From contig CAKNRQ010000003.1 of assembly GCA_930990965.1 (NCBI GenBank), positions 1 to 64,000 of the forward strand: 64,000 nt of DNA, read 5' to 3'. The notes beneath the pieces are model-generated. The model saw nothing but the letters and a program-made list of their open reading frames with translations, had not been told where the DNA came from and did no database searches. The position numbers were made by a program, and so were the translations under genes. Origin of the DNA: an uncultured Clostridia bacterium. GTDB lineage: Bacteria > Bacillota > Clostridia > Oscillospirales > Oscillospiraceae. Of this stretch, positions 50,290 through 59,721 are shown one piece after another; position 1 is the stretch's first letter; each line of letters starts with the position of its first letter.

Positions 50290-51207
50290 ATGTCATCTCG
50301 ACTTGAGACAAAAGGCATTATATATTCTGCCACCGGCGCTATAGGCTGGGGGCTTTCCGGTGTGTGCAGCCAATGTCTTTTCGCCAACTACGGCCTCGAC
50401 GCGAGCTGGGTTACGGCCGTGCGCATGCTGCTCTCCGGTCTCGTGCTGATCGCCGTCGCGGCGCCCAAATCCGGCACGAAACTCTTCGGCGTTTTCCGCA
50501 GCCGCACGGATACGCTGTGGCTGCTGGCCTTCGCCCTGTTGGGGCTGCTGCTGTGCCAGTACACATATCTGGCCGCGATAGAGCACTCAAACTCCGCTAC
50601 AGCCACGGTGTTACAGAGCCTGAACGTCGTGATGATGGCCGTGGTCATGGCCATATGGACGCGCAGGATGCTCACACGCAGCCAGGTGCTGGCGCTCATA
50701 CTGGCGCTGGCCGGGACTTTCCTCATAGCCACTCACGGTAACCCGAGCGAGATGGTGCTCTCCGGCGCAGGATTGACCTTCGGGCTCGTATCTGCCGCCG
50801 GAGTCGTAAGCTACACTCTGCTCTCTCAGCCCGTCGTCAACCGCTGGGGCAACGCCATCATAACCGGCTGGGGAATGCTGATAGGCGGCATTGTGCTCGG
50901 CGCTGCAAACCGCGTCTGGCTCATCCCTGACGATCTCGATGCCACGGCAGTACTGCTGTTGGCCATAATAGTGCTCATAGGCACGGCGGGTGGCTTCTCT
51001 ATCTTCCTTCAGGGCGTGAAGTACATAGGCCCGCAGAAGGCCACGCTCATAGGCTGCCTCGAACCCGCCACCGCCACCGTGCTCTCAGCGCTCTGGCTGC
51101 ATACGAGCTTTGGCGCCGTGGAGATAGCCGGATTTGTGCTCATCCTGCTCACAGTCTTCCTCTCAAGCCGAGGTGAGCGGCGTGCGGTTGCGGAGGTGGC
51201 CAAATGA
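50290..51207 (+). CDS. EamA/DMT-family transporter
   Basis: From ATG 50290 (GGGAGAG upstream) the 305 residues form ten membrane segments in two EamA repeats, the second starting GLTFGLVSAAGVVSYTLL. The family exports amino acids, nucleosides or other metabolites; no substrate can be named. Its stop overlaps the start of the next gene (ATGA), so it is co-translated with the acyltransferase. The promoter carries a dyad, so the pair is probably regulated as a unit. Confidence 0.88.
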   Translation: MSSRLETKGIIYSATGAIGWGLSGVCSQCLFANYGLDASWVTAVRMLLSGLVLIAVAAPKSGTKLFGVFRSRTDTLWLLAFALLGLLLCQYTYLAAIEHSNSATATVLQSLNVVMMAVVMAIWTRRMLTRSQVLALILALAGTFLIATHGNPSEMVLSGAGLTFGLVSAAGVVSYTLLSQPVVNRWGNAIITGWGMLIGGIVLGAANRVWLIPDDLDATAVLLLAIIVLIGTAGGFSIFLQGVKYIGPQKATLIGCLEPATATVLSALWLHTSFGAVEIAGFVLILLTVFLSSRGERRAVAEVAK

Positions 51208-52250
51208 AAGAGAGAAACTACGGCATTGACCTGCTGCGCCTGGTGCTGATGTACATGGTGTGCCTGCTGCACACGCTCGGCCAGGGCGGCATACTCGACG
51301 CCGCCGTACCCGGCAGCGCCAGTTTCGGAATCTATTGGTTGCTCGAGACCTTTGCCTACAGCTCTGTCGACAGTTTTGCCATGATCAGCGGCTACACAGC
51401 CTCCGGCAAGCCGCAGCGCTATGGACGCATAGTGGAATTGTGGTTCCAGGTCTTTTTCTACTCCTTCGTGCTCACTGCAGTTTTCACCCTTGCCGGGCTA
51501 AATCCTGATCGCGGCCCACGCGGTTTAATACACAGTGCCCTGCCTGTAATCACAGGGGAGTATTGGTACTTTACTGCCTATGTGGCACTCTTTTTCGCCA
51601 TGCCGCTGCTCGATCGCTTCCTGCTCTCTGCCGATGAGGTCACGGCACGGCGCTCGCTCATTGTGATAGGCATACTCTACTCCGGCTTCGGTGTGCTCAC
51701 CGACCCCTTTCAATCCATGGGCGGCTACTCAGCGATCTGGATTATCGTGCTGTACTGCGCGGGCGCTCTCGCCCGCCGCGCCAGGCTCTTTGAGTCGCGC
51801 CGCGGCATCACGCTCATCGTCGTGTGGGCGCTCTGCATGCTGATTGGCTGGAGCGTGAAAATGACTACCGGTATAGGCCGGCTTATAAACTATGTCTCTC
51901 CCACAGTGGCCCTGCCAGCTATTATAATGGTCGTGCTGTTTGCCAGGCTGAAGCCCAACCCAAAGTTCGTGCAAGCCCTCTCTCCACTGGCCTTCGGCGT
52001 ATACCTCTTCCAGCTCAACCCCGTAGTGTGGGCACAACTCCTGGGGGCTTTCGCCTTTGTCGCCGCCATGCCGCCGCTCACCGGCGTCCTCTGTGCTCTG
52101 GGCCTGGCGCTGGGCATATTCCTGGCCGGCCTGGCCGTCGAATTCCTGCGCAGCCACCTGGCCAAGCTGCTGCACATAAGCCGTCTGAGCCAGCTCATTG
52201 CTGATAAAGCCTCGCGCGGTGTGGACAAGCTGCTCTTTCTGCTCAAATGA
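51204..52250 (+). CDS. Acyltransferase-3 family membrane protein
   Basis: The 348 residues have ten membrane segments and the acyltransferase-3 start MKERNYGIDLLRLVLMYMV, followed by HTLGQGG with the conserved His and SSVDSFAMISGY. The family moves acetyl or other acyl groups across the membrane onto sugars, peptidoglycan or lipids. There is no C-terminal SGNH domain here. It is translationally coupled to the DMT transporter and closed by a bidirectional terminator. Confidence 0.88.
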   Translation: MKERNYGIDLLRLVLMYMVCLLHTLGQGGILDAAVPGSASFGIYWLLETFAYSSVDSFAMISGYTASGKPQRYGRIVELWFQVFFYSFVLTAVFTLAGLNPDRGPRGLIHSALPVITGEYWYFTAYVALFFAMPLLDRFLLSADEVTARRSLIVIGILYSGFGVLTDPFQSMGGYSAIWIIVLYCAGALARRARLFESRRGITLIVVWALCMLIGWSVKMTTGIGRLINYVSPTVALPAIIMVVLFARLKPNPKFVQALSPLAFGVYLFQLNPVVWAQLLGAFAFVAAMPPLTGVLCALGLALGIFLAGLAVEFLRSHLAKLLHISRLSQLIADKASRGVDKLLFLLK

Positions 52251-52279
52251 AAAATCCCCGCCTTGTGGCGGGGATTTTT
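52250..52279. terminator. Terminator between convergent genes
   Basis: AAAAATCCCCGCC and GGCGGGGATTTTT pair around TTGT; both strands have T runs. Confidence 0.92.
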
Positions 52280-52293
52280 TATAGCTAACCGTT

Positions 52294-53274
52294 TCAGGCG
52301 TCGAACTTGCTGAGGGTGGCTACGCACTCGGCCATCATATCGTCAATGATCTGCTTGACGGGCAACACGTCGTGGATTACACCGGCGCTCTCGCCGACGC
52401 AGATGAGGCCCTCGTTCTCCACGTCTCCGGTCACGAAGAACATGTGGCTGGCGGTCTTACCGGCGACATCGTCTTTGATATCGTCAAATGTGCAGTGCTC
52501 CTGCTCCATGGCGTAGACCTTCTTGGCCACGTTGTTCTTGTACACACGGGTGGAGTTGGTGAAGGAACGCATGAGTATCATGGTATCCATCTCAGTGGCG
52601 TTCTCGGCCAGATACTTCTTGATTTCAGGAAGGACCGGGCTCTCTTCGCTGAGAAGGAAACGGGTGCCTACATAAACAGCCTCGCCGCCGAGCATCAGCG
52701 CCGCGGCCATCTGACGGCCCGTCGCCACGCCGCCGGCGGTGATGACGGGGATATCCAGCGCCTCAACGCAGGCCGGGGTCAAAGCCATCGTGGTGATGTC
52801 GTTCTCGCCCGGGTGCCCGGCGCACTCGCAGCCGTCGGCGACGACCATGTCGGCGCCTATCTTCTGGGCCTTCAGAGCGTGCTTGACAGTCGTGCACTTG
52901 TGTATCAGGGTCATACCGGCGCTCTTTATGGCGTCAACCATATCGTCCTTAGGCGGGCGGCCTGCGGTCTCCATGACCTTGACGCCTTCCTCTTTGCAGA
53001 CTCGTATATATCCCTCGTAGTCGGGCACCACCAGAGCCGGCATGAGCGTAAGGTTTACGCCAAAAGGCTTGCTGGTTTTTTCCTTGACCAACTGAATCTC
53101 ATGCCTCAGATCATCGGCGTTTGAAAAGGTCGAAGAAGAAATAATGCCCAGGCCGCCTGCTTCCGACACAGCCGCAACCAGCGGAGCGCGGGAAATTGAC
53201 TGCATGCAGCCCTGGATTATCGGGTACTCAATACCCAGTTTTTCGGTGACCTTTGTCTTTATTACCTTTGCCAT
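52294..53274 (-). CDS. Nitronate monooxygenase/FabK-like flavoprotein
   Basis: The 326 residues match the NMO/FabK FMN-barrel family: GIEYPIIQGCMQSISRAPLVAA at the start, VSEAGGLGIISS, GVNLTLMP, DGCECAGHPGEND with the conserved His, and ITAGGVATGRQMAAALMLGG. Members act as enoyl-ACP reductases (FabK) or nitronate oxygenases; no fab genes are adjacent, so FabK function is not supported by context. It stands alone, closed by the terminator at 52250-52279. Confidence 0.85.
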   Translation of the reverse strand: MAKVIKTKVTEKLGIEYPIIQGCMQSISRAPLVAAVSEAGGLGIISSSTFSNADDLRHEIQLVKEKTSKPFGVNLTLMPALVVPDYEGYIRVCKEEGVKVMETAGRPPKDDMVDAIKSAGMTLIHKCTTVKHALKAQKIGADMVVADGCECAGHPGENDITTMALTPACVEALDIPVITAGGVATGRQMAAALMLGGEAVYVGTRFLLSEESPVLPEIKKYLAENATEMDTMILMRSFTNSTRVYKNNVAKKVYAMEQEHCTFDDIKDDVAGKTASHMFFVTGDVENEGLICVGESAGVIHDVLPVKQIIDDMMAECVATLSKFDA

Positions 53275-53401
53275 TATAAATCCCTCCTAAATTTCAAGTG
53301 TAACGGATTGTGTCTTTATAATATCTTGACAAGGTGCGTTTGTCAACCGATTAACACTGGGTGTGCAAAAAATTTTCAATCGCTAAATCCACTCGGCAGA
53401 T

Positions 53402-53437
53402 GCATAGAGGCGCCCGCCGAAGCGGACGCCTCTATGC
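53402..53437 (-). terminator. UUCG-capped hairpin after the GNAT gene
   Basis: On the minus strand GCATAGAGGCGTCCGC and GCGGGCGCCTCTATGC form a 16-pair stem (one G-T) capped by the stable TTCG loop. No T run follows; it probably ends or stabilises the three-gene message. Confidence 0.6.
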
Positions 53438-53449
53438 ATTATACAGCGT

Positions 53450-53965
53450 TCATCGCCATCTTGGAGCTTCCGTCCAAATCAGCTTCTCTGATTGGCATTG
53501 CACCCCGTCCGAACTGTCAGCAAAATACTTGTAGTGTTCCGCGCCAAGGCAGACATACAGACGTCGGGCCTTTTCATTCCCGCGCACCACGCAGATACTG
53601 AGCCCGGAACACCCCAATTCCACAGCACGCTGCCAGACCCGGGAAATAAGCTGCGTGCCCACCCCCCTGCCGCGTGCCTGCTCTGCCACATGCAGCGAGT
53701 GCAAGTACAGGCAGTCACGCAACTCACAGTCCGGCTCACAGGCGGCAAAGCCGAGAAAGCCGTCACCATCAAAGGCGGCATAGATGCGGTTCTCTGGCAC
53801 TGAGATGTACTTTGTCCAATTCGCGCACCCATCTTCAAACTGCAGGGAATTCAAAAAGTCATCGGGCAGCAGCCCCCGATAAGTGCTCTGCCAGTTGGAC
53901 AGCCAAAGTGCCGCTACGTTGTCAATGTCCAACGCGCAAACCTCGCGCAGCGTTACGGCGCTCAT
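53450..53965 (-). CDS. GNAT-family N-acetyltransferase
   Basis: The 171 residues match GNAT enzymes: LYLHSLHVAEQARGRGVGTQLIS with the pyrophosphate loop (Q/RxxGxG/A) and NEKARRLYVCLGAE. It transfers acetyl from acetyl-CoA to an unknown amine; the Cys content is high for the family. Its start overlaps the HgdB-like gene stop (ATGA), so it is the third gene in the activator operon, which would be an unusual partner. Confidence 0.85.
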   Translation of the reverse strand: MSAVTLREVCALDIDNVAALWLSNWQSTYRGLLPDDFLNSLQFEDGCANWTKYISVPENRIYAAFDGDGFLGFAACEPDCELRDCLYLHSLHVAEQARGRGVGTQLISRVWQRAVELGCSGLSICVVRGNEKARRLYVCLGAEHYKYFADSSDGVQCQSEKLIWTEAPRWR

Positions 53966-55284
53966 ACGGCGTGGCTTAGCTCTCTCGCGCCAGTCTTTGT
54001 CACTCCGCGCGGCAGAGCATTTTCCGTGTTGGCCTGTTCCAGTCTCTCGCGCGCCACGGCCAGCATCAGCTTGATGCGGTTCTCCTGGTTGACGCGCGTC
54101 GCACCCGGGTCGTAGTCTATGGGCGTGATATTCGCCGTGGGATAGAGCTCACGGATGCGGTTTATAACGCCCTTGCCGCAGATGTGGTTCGGCAGGCAGC
54201 CGAAGGGCTGGGCGCAGACTATGTTCTCATAGCCGGTCTTGACAAGTTCGACCATTTCAGCCGTCAGGAGCCAGCCCTCGCCCATCTTGTCGCCGGTGGA
54301 GATGACGCCGTTGGCCTGCTTCACAAGCTCCAGGAAGGGCATCGGCGCGTGGTAGCCGTTGTCCTTGAGCGAGTCTATCATGACGCGCTCTATCTTGCCT
54401 ATTATCTTCAGCAGCACGCTGGAGGCGTTGAGTGTGAGGACGTTGCCGCCGTAGAGCCGCGCCGTCTCGGAGAAGTTGTAGACGCAGTACTGCACGAAAC
54501 CCATGAGGCCCGGCACATTCACCTCGCAGTCCTGGCTGGCAAGGAATTTTTCCAGGTCGTTATTGCCGAGGGGTGAATATTTGACGTATATCTCGCCCAC
54601 CACTCCGACCTTGACCTTGGGCGTACGGCGCACCTCTATTGAGGCGAAGTCGGAGGCAATCCTGGGCATGTTCTCCTTGAGCTCGCGTCCGTGCCAGCCC
54701 TTGTCGGCCAGCAGCAGCTCGCTCAGGCGCTTTATCCACTTCTCCTGCATGGCCTCGGCTTCGCCCTTATGCACTTCGTAGGGCTCTGTCTGGGCCTTGA
54801 GCGTAACAAGCAGGTCTCCGTAATATATGACGGAGAGCAGGCGGCGTATCGTAGTGAGCGTCATGGGGAAGCCACTGTCCTTCTCCAAGCCGGAGAAGTT
54901 GAGGCTGACAACGGGTATCTGGCCGTAACCGGCCTTGACAAGCGCCTTGCGCAACAGGTGTATGTAGTTCGACGCACGGCAACCGCCGCCCGTCTGGGTG
55001 ATGATGAGCGCGGTGTGGTCGAGGTCGTATTTGCCGGAGTTGAGCGCGTCAATGAACTGGCCTATGACCAACAGCGCGGGGTAACAGGTGTCGTTGTGTA
55101 CGTACTTGAGACCCAGTTCTGCCACCTGGCTGCCGCAGTTTTCCAGCAGCTCGCACTGATAGCCCTGCTGCTCCATGATGGCCGCCATCAGCCGGAACTG
55201 CACCGGGGCCATATTGGGTATGAGTATCTTGTGCGTCTTCTTCATGTCCGGCGTAAACTTCGGATAGCTTTGCATCTCGCTCAT
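53962..55284 (-). CDS. 2-hydroxyacyl-CoA dehydratase-like (HgdB/double-cubane type) protein
   Basis: The 440 residues match the part that, in many Clostridia, is the C-terminal third of a large fused activase protein. Conserved cysteines lie in YVHNDTCYPALLVIGQF, QTGGGCRASNYIHLLRKAL, ASQDCEVN and CAQPFGCLPNHICGKGVINR, likely iron-sulfur ligands. HgdB-type and double-cubane cluster proteins receive very low-potential electrons from an ATP-driven ASKHA activator. That activator is encoded just upstream with an ATGA overlap. The substrate is unknown; no CoA-transferase or other dehydratase subunit is nearby. Confidence 0.82.
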   Translation of the reverse strand: MSEMQSYPKFTPDMKKTHKILIPNMAPVQFRLMAAIMEQQGYQCELLENCGSQVAELGLKYVHNDTCYPALLVIGQFIDALNSGKYDLDHTALIITQTGGGCRASNYIHLLRKALVKAGYGQIPVVSLNFSGLEKDSGFPMTLTTIRRLLSVIYYGDLLVTLKAQTEPYEVHKGEAEAMQEKWIKRLSELLLADKGWHGRELKENMPRIASDFASIEVRRTPKVKVGVVGEIYVKYSPLGNNDLEKFLASQDCEVNVPGLMGFVQYCVYNFSETARLYGGNVLTLNASSVLLKIIGKIERVMIDSLKDNGYHAPMPFLELVKQANGVISTGDKMGEGWLLTAEMVELVKTGYENIVCAQPFGCLPNHICGKGVINRIRELYPTANITPIDYDPGATRVNQENRIKLMLAVARERLEQANTENALPRGVTKTGARELSHAV

Positions 55285-58199
55285 TTTGCTTCCTCCTGCC
55301 TCTCGTCTAGAGCCGCAAACAGGCTGCGCAGCCTTATCCGGACTGCGCCCAGATTGGTTATCTCATCTATCTTGAGCTGAGTATAGAGCTTGCCGCCGGC
55401 GCGCAGTATGTCGCGCGTCTCGTCAGTAGTGATGGCGTCCACGCCGCAGCCGAAACTCACCAGTTGCACAAGGTCCATGTCGGGCTGCGAACAGCAGTAT
55501 TTTGCCGCGGCGTAGAGTCTCGAGTGATAGGTCCACTGGTTGAGTACTCCCGTCGGGAATTTCTCCACGTACTGGCTCACGCTGTCCTCGGTCACAACCG
55601 CAGCGCCGGAGCGCGTGATGAGCGTGTCTATGCCATGGTTCACCTCGGGGTCAACGTGGTAGGGCCTGCCGGCCAGGACGATTATGCGCTTGCCCTGCCG
55701 CCGGGCATCATCTATGATTTCGCGGCCCTTTGCGCGTATCTGCTCCATGTGCTGGGCGTATTCGGCCCAGGCTGCGTCTGCCGCCCGCTTTACCTCGCTC
55801 TTTGATATGTCGCCAAACTGCTCGTGCAGCACCTTGTACGCCTTGTTTACGAAGTCATGCGGGCGGTGCAGGCCGATGTAGTCGTAGACGAACTTCACGT
55901 CTGCAAGCTCCTGGCAGTTGCCGGCGAGCACTTCTGGGTAATAGGCGACAACGGGGCAATTGTAATGGTTGTCGCCCAGGTGCTCATCCAGGTTATACGT
56001 CATGCACGGGTAGAATATGACGTCCACGCCCATGTTCACAAGCGCCCTTATGTGGCCGTGGGCCAGCTTTGCCGGGAAGCATACCGTGTCGCTCGGTATG
56101 GTCGCCTGGCCCGACAGGTATAGCGCGCGGGACGAAAACGGGCTGTGGTACACGGTGAACCCCAGTCTGGTGAAGAATGTGTACCAGAATGGGAAGAGCT
56201 CCCACATATTCAGTGTCAGTGGTATACCCAGCTTGCCGCGCTCGCCCTTTACGGGCTTATAGGAGCGGATCAGCTGCCGCTTATACTCGTATAGGTTCAG
56301 CTCCCCGCTGTCTGCCTTGCCGGTTATGGGCCGGTCGCAGCGGTTACCGCTTATATAGGTCTCGCCGTCCGAGAAGGTGTTGATAGTTAGCTGGCAGTTG
56401 TTGCCGCATTTACCGCAGAGCTCGCTCTTGGTCTGCTGCGTGAAGCGCTCAAGTTCAGCAGCCGTCAGAAGCGTGCTGACGCGCCCTGCGCTGTGCCGCA
56501 TACCGTAGAGGGCCGCTCCGAACGCGCCCATTATACCGGCTATATCCGGGCGTATGACCTCGACGCCCATCTCGTTTTCAAAGGCGCGCAGCACGGCCTC
56601 GTTGTAGAAGGTGCCGCCCTGCACTACTATCTTGCGTCCCAGTTCCTCGGGGGACGAGGCACGGATGACCTTGTAGAGCGCATTGCGCACGACGGATATG
56701 GAGAGACCCGCCGATATATTCTCCAACGTCGCGCCGTCCTTCTGCGCCTGCTTAACGCTCGAGTTCATAAACACGGTGCAGCGGCTGCCCAAATCCACGG
56801 GCCGCTCCGCGAAGAGGCCGAGCTTTGCAAACTCCTCCACCCCATAGCCGAGCGCCTGTGCAAAGGTCTGCAGGAAGCTGCCGCAGCCTGACGAGCAGGC
56901 CTCGTTGAGAAAGATATCCCCGATGGCCCCGTCGGCTATCTTGAAGCATTTCATGTCCTGGCCGCCGATGTCTATTATGAAATCCACGTCCGGCAGGAAG
57001 TGTTTCGCCGCGGTGAAGTGCGCCACTGTCTCCACCAGGCCGAAGTCGCAGTGGAAGGCGTGCTTTGCAAGCTCCTCGCCATAGCCGGTGGTCGTCACTG
57101 AACCAACTTCCACGTTCGGATGCCCCGTCAGTATCTTCAAGAGCGCGTCGCGTATAAGCGGCACGGGATTGCCGAGGTTCGGGCGGTAGTCGGTGAAGAG
57201 TATGCGCGCCTCTTCGTCTATGACCGCCAGCTTCACCGTTGTGGAACCTGAATCTATGCCTATATGTACACGCCCGGAGTAGTCCTCCGGGAAGTCCGCG
57301 CGAGGCACTTTTGCGCGCGCGTGCCGCTCCTTGAAGGCCTCGTATTCCTCTTTGGACTTGAAGAGTGGCGGCATGGAGCGGTAATTGGCCGTCTGTGCGC
57401 GGTGACGCATGCGCTCCGCGACTTCGTTCAAGCTGAACTCCTCGTCCGAGTACAGCGCCGCGCCCATGGCAACGTAGTATAGGCTGTTCCTGGGACATGT
57501 GCCGTGGACGCCCAGGGTCTTGTCAAAGCTCTCGCGCAGAACGCTTGAAAATGTCAGCGGCCCGCCCAGATACAGTATGCTGCCCTTTATGGGACGGCCC
57601 TTGGCAAGACCGGCTATGGTCTGGTTGACCACCGCCTGATATATGCTGGCCGCAATGTCCTCGGTGCGCGCGCCCTGGTTAATGAGCGGCTGAATGTCGC
57701 TCTTGGCAAACACGCCGCAGCGGGAGGCTATGGTGTAGGTCTTCTGTGCGTGCTCGGCGGCGGTGTTCATCTCATCTGCCGTGAGCTTCAGAAGAGTGGC
57801 CATCTGGTCAATAAAGGCGCCCGTGCCTCCGGCGCAGGAGCCGTTCATACGCACTTCCATCGCCCCACTGAGGAACAGTATCTTGGCGTCCTCGCCGCCC
57901 AACTCTATGATGCAGTCAGTGCCGGGAGATAGCTTATTGGCCGCCACGCGCGTTGCAAAAACCTCCTGCACGAAAGGCACGCCCACACTGTCGGCCATGC
58001 CCATACCTGCACTGCCGGAAATGGCGAGTTTAGCCACCCCACCCGGCACATATGCCGCGCAAACTTTTTGCAGCAGCTCTTCGCTCTTTTCCAAGATGTG
58101 ACTATAATGTCTCTGATAATCTGCGAAGATAAGTTTGCCGTCTTCATCGAGCACCACGCACTTGATTGTCGTTGAGCCAATATCCAGCCCGACACGCAC
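55281..58199 (-). CDS. ATP-dependent activator with two BcrAD/BadFG ASKHA domains and DUF2229
   Basis: I start at GTG 58199, seven bases after GAGGAGGT, giving MRVGLDIGSTT; the ORF itself opens at 58307 with no site. The 972 residues contain a first ASKHA domain (1-280, cluster Cys122 and Cys161 in NGSCAGGTG and SRCGVF), a second (about 310-580, EACSSGCGSF and SRCTVF, Cys435 and Cys474) and a DUF2229 part with the cysteine set CGKCGNNC plus NRCDR (595-621). Such activators hydrolyse ATP to drive electrons onto dehydratase-type clusters. In many Firmicutes this and the HgdB-like part are one protein of about 1400 residues; here they are two coupled genes. Confidence 0.88.
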   Translation of the reverse strand: MRVGLDIGSTTIKCVVLDEDGKLIFADYQRHYSHILEKSEELLQKVCAAYVPGGVAKLAISGSAGMGMADSVGVPFVQEVFATRVAANKLSPGTDCIIELGGEDAKILFLSGAMEVRMNGSCAGGTGAFIDQMATLLKLTADEMNTAAEHAQKTYTIASRCGVFAKSDIQPLINQGARTEDIAASIYQAVVNQTIAGLAKGRPIKGSILYLGGPLTFSSVLRESFDKTLGVHGTCPRNSLYYVAMGAALYSDEEFSLNEVAERMRHRAQTANYRSMPPLFKSKEEYEAFKERHARAKVPRADFPEDYSGRVHIGIDSGSTTVKLAVIDEEARILFTDYRPNLGNPVPLIRDALLKILTGHPNVEVGSVTTTGYGEELAKHAFHCDFGLVETVAHFTAAKHFLPDVDFIIDIGGQDMKCFKIADGAIGDIFLNEACSSGCGSFLQTFAQALGYGVEEFAKLGLFAERPVDLGSRCTVFMNSSVKQAQKDGATLENISAGLSISVVRNALYKVIRASSPEELGRKIVVQGGTFYNEAVLRAFENEMGVEVIRPDIAGIMGAFGAALYGMRHSAGRVSTLLTAAELERFTQQTKSELCGKCGNNCQLTINTFSDGETYISGNRCDRPITGKADSGELNLYEYKRQLIRSYKPVKGERGKLGIPLTLNMWELFPFWYTFFTRLGFTVYHSPFSSRALYLSGQATIPSDTVCFPAKLAHGHIRALVNMGVDVIFYPCMTYNLDEHLGDNHYNCPVVAYYPEVLAGNCQELADVKFVYDYIGLHRPHDFVNKAYKVLHEQFGDISKSEVKRAADAAWAEYAQHMEQIRAKGREIIDDARRQGKRIIVLAGRPYHVDPEVNHGIDTLITRSGAAVVTEDSVSQYVEKFPTGVLNQWTYHSRLYAAAKYCCSQPDMDLVQLVSFGCGVDAITTDETRDILRAGGKLYTQLKIDEITNLGAVRIRLRSLFAALDERQEEAK

Positions 58200-58350
58200 G
58201 CCAAGCACCTCCTCAATACCGGGTAGACTCCCCCAGCAAAAGCACATTATATAGCCGTCTCTAACTGAGTTTGTGAACTTTTTATGAAGTTTGTCGTAAG
58301 TTTTCAAGTTTTGACCGGCCTTGAAAATTATGTAAGTGGAATGTTCCTCA

Positions 58351-58386
58351 ATAAAAGGGCTCTGGGAGAATTTCTGCCCCGAGCCC
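58351..58386 (-). terminator. Terminator of the lar operon
   Basis: On the minus strand GGGCTC-GGG and CCC-GAGCCC pair, followed by TTTTATT. The remaining bases to 58200 hold the upstream region of the activator gene; I see no clear promoter there. Confidence 0.75.
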
Positions 58387-58399
58387 TGTAGACTATACG

Positions 58400-59713
58400 T
58401 TATTTGTTTTCTCCTGCGAGCTTGGAGCGTACTTCTGCAACCGTCATACCCCGCTCAGACGCTATACGCGCCACGTCGTCATATTCGGGTTTGCACTTCT
58501 CTATGCCGAAACCCGAGGCGTGCTTCATGCGCACTGGACCGAACTGGGTTTCCACAGTCTCAACACGGCGCGAGAGCTTGATGCGCTCCGGAGCGTAGAT
58601 ACGCACTCCGAGCGTCGGCGTGTGGCGCAGCATGAGTTCGGCGAACTCCTCGCGGCGCGTATAATCGCACAGGCAGCAGAGAAGTGTGCCTGGGCGGCCC
58701 TTCTTCATACCCACGCTGGCCGTGAACACGTCGAGTGCTCCGGCCTCCAGCAGCTTCTCCTGTGCATAGCCCAGGTCCTCTGCGGTGACGTCGTCGAGCG
58801 TGCAGAAGATCTCGGCCACCGCAGAGCTCTCACTCTCCATCTCGCCGAGTATGGCGCGCACGCAGTTGGCCGCCGGGAAGTCGCGCGTACCCATGCCATA
58901 GCCTATCGCGCTCATGCGCATGGCCGGCATCTCGCCGTAACTGTCGGCAATCGAGCGCAGCAGCGCCGCTCCCGTGGGCGTGGTCATCTCGCCGGAGATA
59001 TCGCCGGCAAAGACCGGCATGCCTTCGAGCAGCAGAGCCGTCGCCGGGGCCGGTACCGGCAATATTCCGTGGGCGCAGCGCACCTGGCCATAGCCCGTGC
59101 GCAGGGGCGAAACTATGACCCGCTCTGGCGCAAGCATGTCCAGCAGCAGGCTCACGCCCACCACGTCGGCCACGGCGTCCATGGCTCCCACCTCGTGGAA
59201 GTGCACCTCGCCTACCTCGCGGCCGTGTACACGGCTCTCAGCTTGTGCTATCTCAGCATAGACATGGGCGGCCCGGCCCTTAACGCTCTCCGGCACATCC
59301 AGACCGTTTATAATAGACGTGATATCCCCCAGCGAGGCGTGATGGTGCCAGCCGTGGTCATGGCTGTAGTCGTGCTCGTGGCTCTCACCGTGGTGATGGT
59401 GGCCGTGCATGTCGTGGCCTTCGTTGTAGTGGTCATGCTCGTGGCCGTGATCGTGATGATGTTCGTGTTCGTGATCTTCGCCGTGGTGGTGGAAGTCTTC
59501 CTCATCCTCACCGTTGACGGTCACGCTAACATGAGTGCCCATGATACCGCACTTGGCGCTGCGTGTCATTTCGGCGTGCACGCCGGGTATACCCAGTGCG
59601 TTGAGCTTCTCTATAAAGCCCTCGCGCTGTTCCTCGGGCAGCAGCTCTAACAGCGCGGCCATGAGCATATCCCCGGCCGCGCCCATATGGCAATCCAGAT
59701 AAAGTACCCTCAT
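58400..59713 (-). CDS. larC: Nickel pincer cofactor biosynthesis protein LarC
   Basis: The 437 residues match full-length LarC: LYLDCHMGAAGDM at the start, EVHFHEVGAMDAVADVVG near 170, PVPAPATALLLEG and SPLRTGYGQV, and the C-terminal VETVETQFGPVRMKHASG. LarC inserts nickel into the pincer nucleotide using CTP. A histidine-rich insert (75-125, runs such as HHHHGE and HEHEHHHDHG) probably stores or delivers Ni. In Lactiplantibacillus larC is split by a programmed frameshift; here it is one frame. It is the last gene of larE-larB-larC. Confidence 0.95.
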   Translation of the reverse strand: MRVLYLDCHMGAAGDMLMAALLELLPEEQREGFIEKLNALGIPGVHAEMTRSAKCGIMGTHVSVTVNGEDEEDFHHHGEDHEHEHHHDHGHEHDHYNEGHDMHGHHHHGESHEHDYSHDHGWHHHASLGDITSIINGLDVPESVKGRAAHVYAEIAQAESRVHGREVGEVHFHEVGAMDAVADVVGVSLLLDMLAPERVIVSPLRTGYGQVRCAHGILPVPAPATALLLEGMPVFAGDISGEMTTPTGAALLRSIADSYGEMPAMRMSAIGYGMGTRDFPAANCVRAILGEMESESSAVAEIFCTLDDVTAEDLGYAQEKLLEAGALDVFTASVGMKKGRPGTLLCCLCDYTRREEFAELMLRHTPTLGVRIYAPERIKLSRRVETVETQFGPVRMKHASGFGIEKCKPEYDDVARIASERGMTVAEVRSKLAGENK

Positions 59714-59721
59714 ATCCTACC

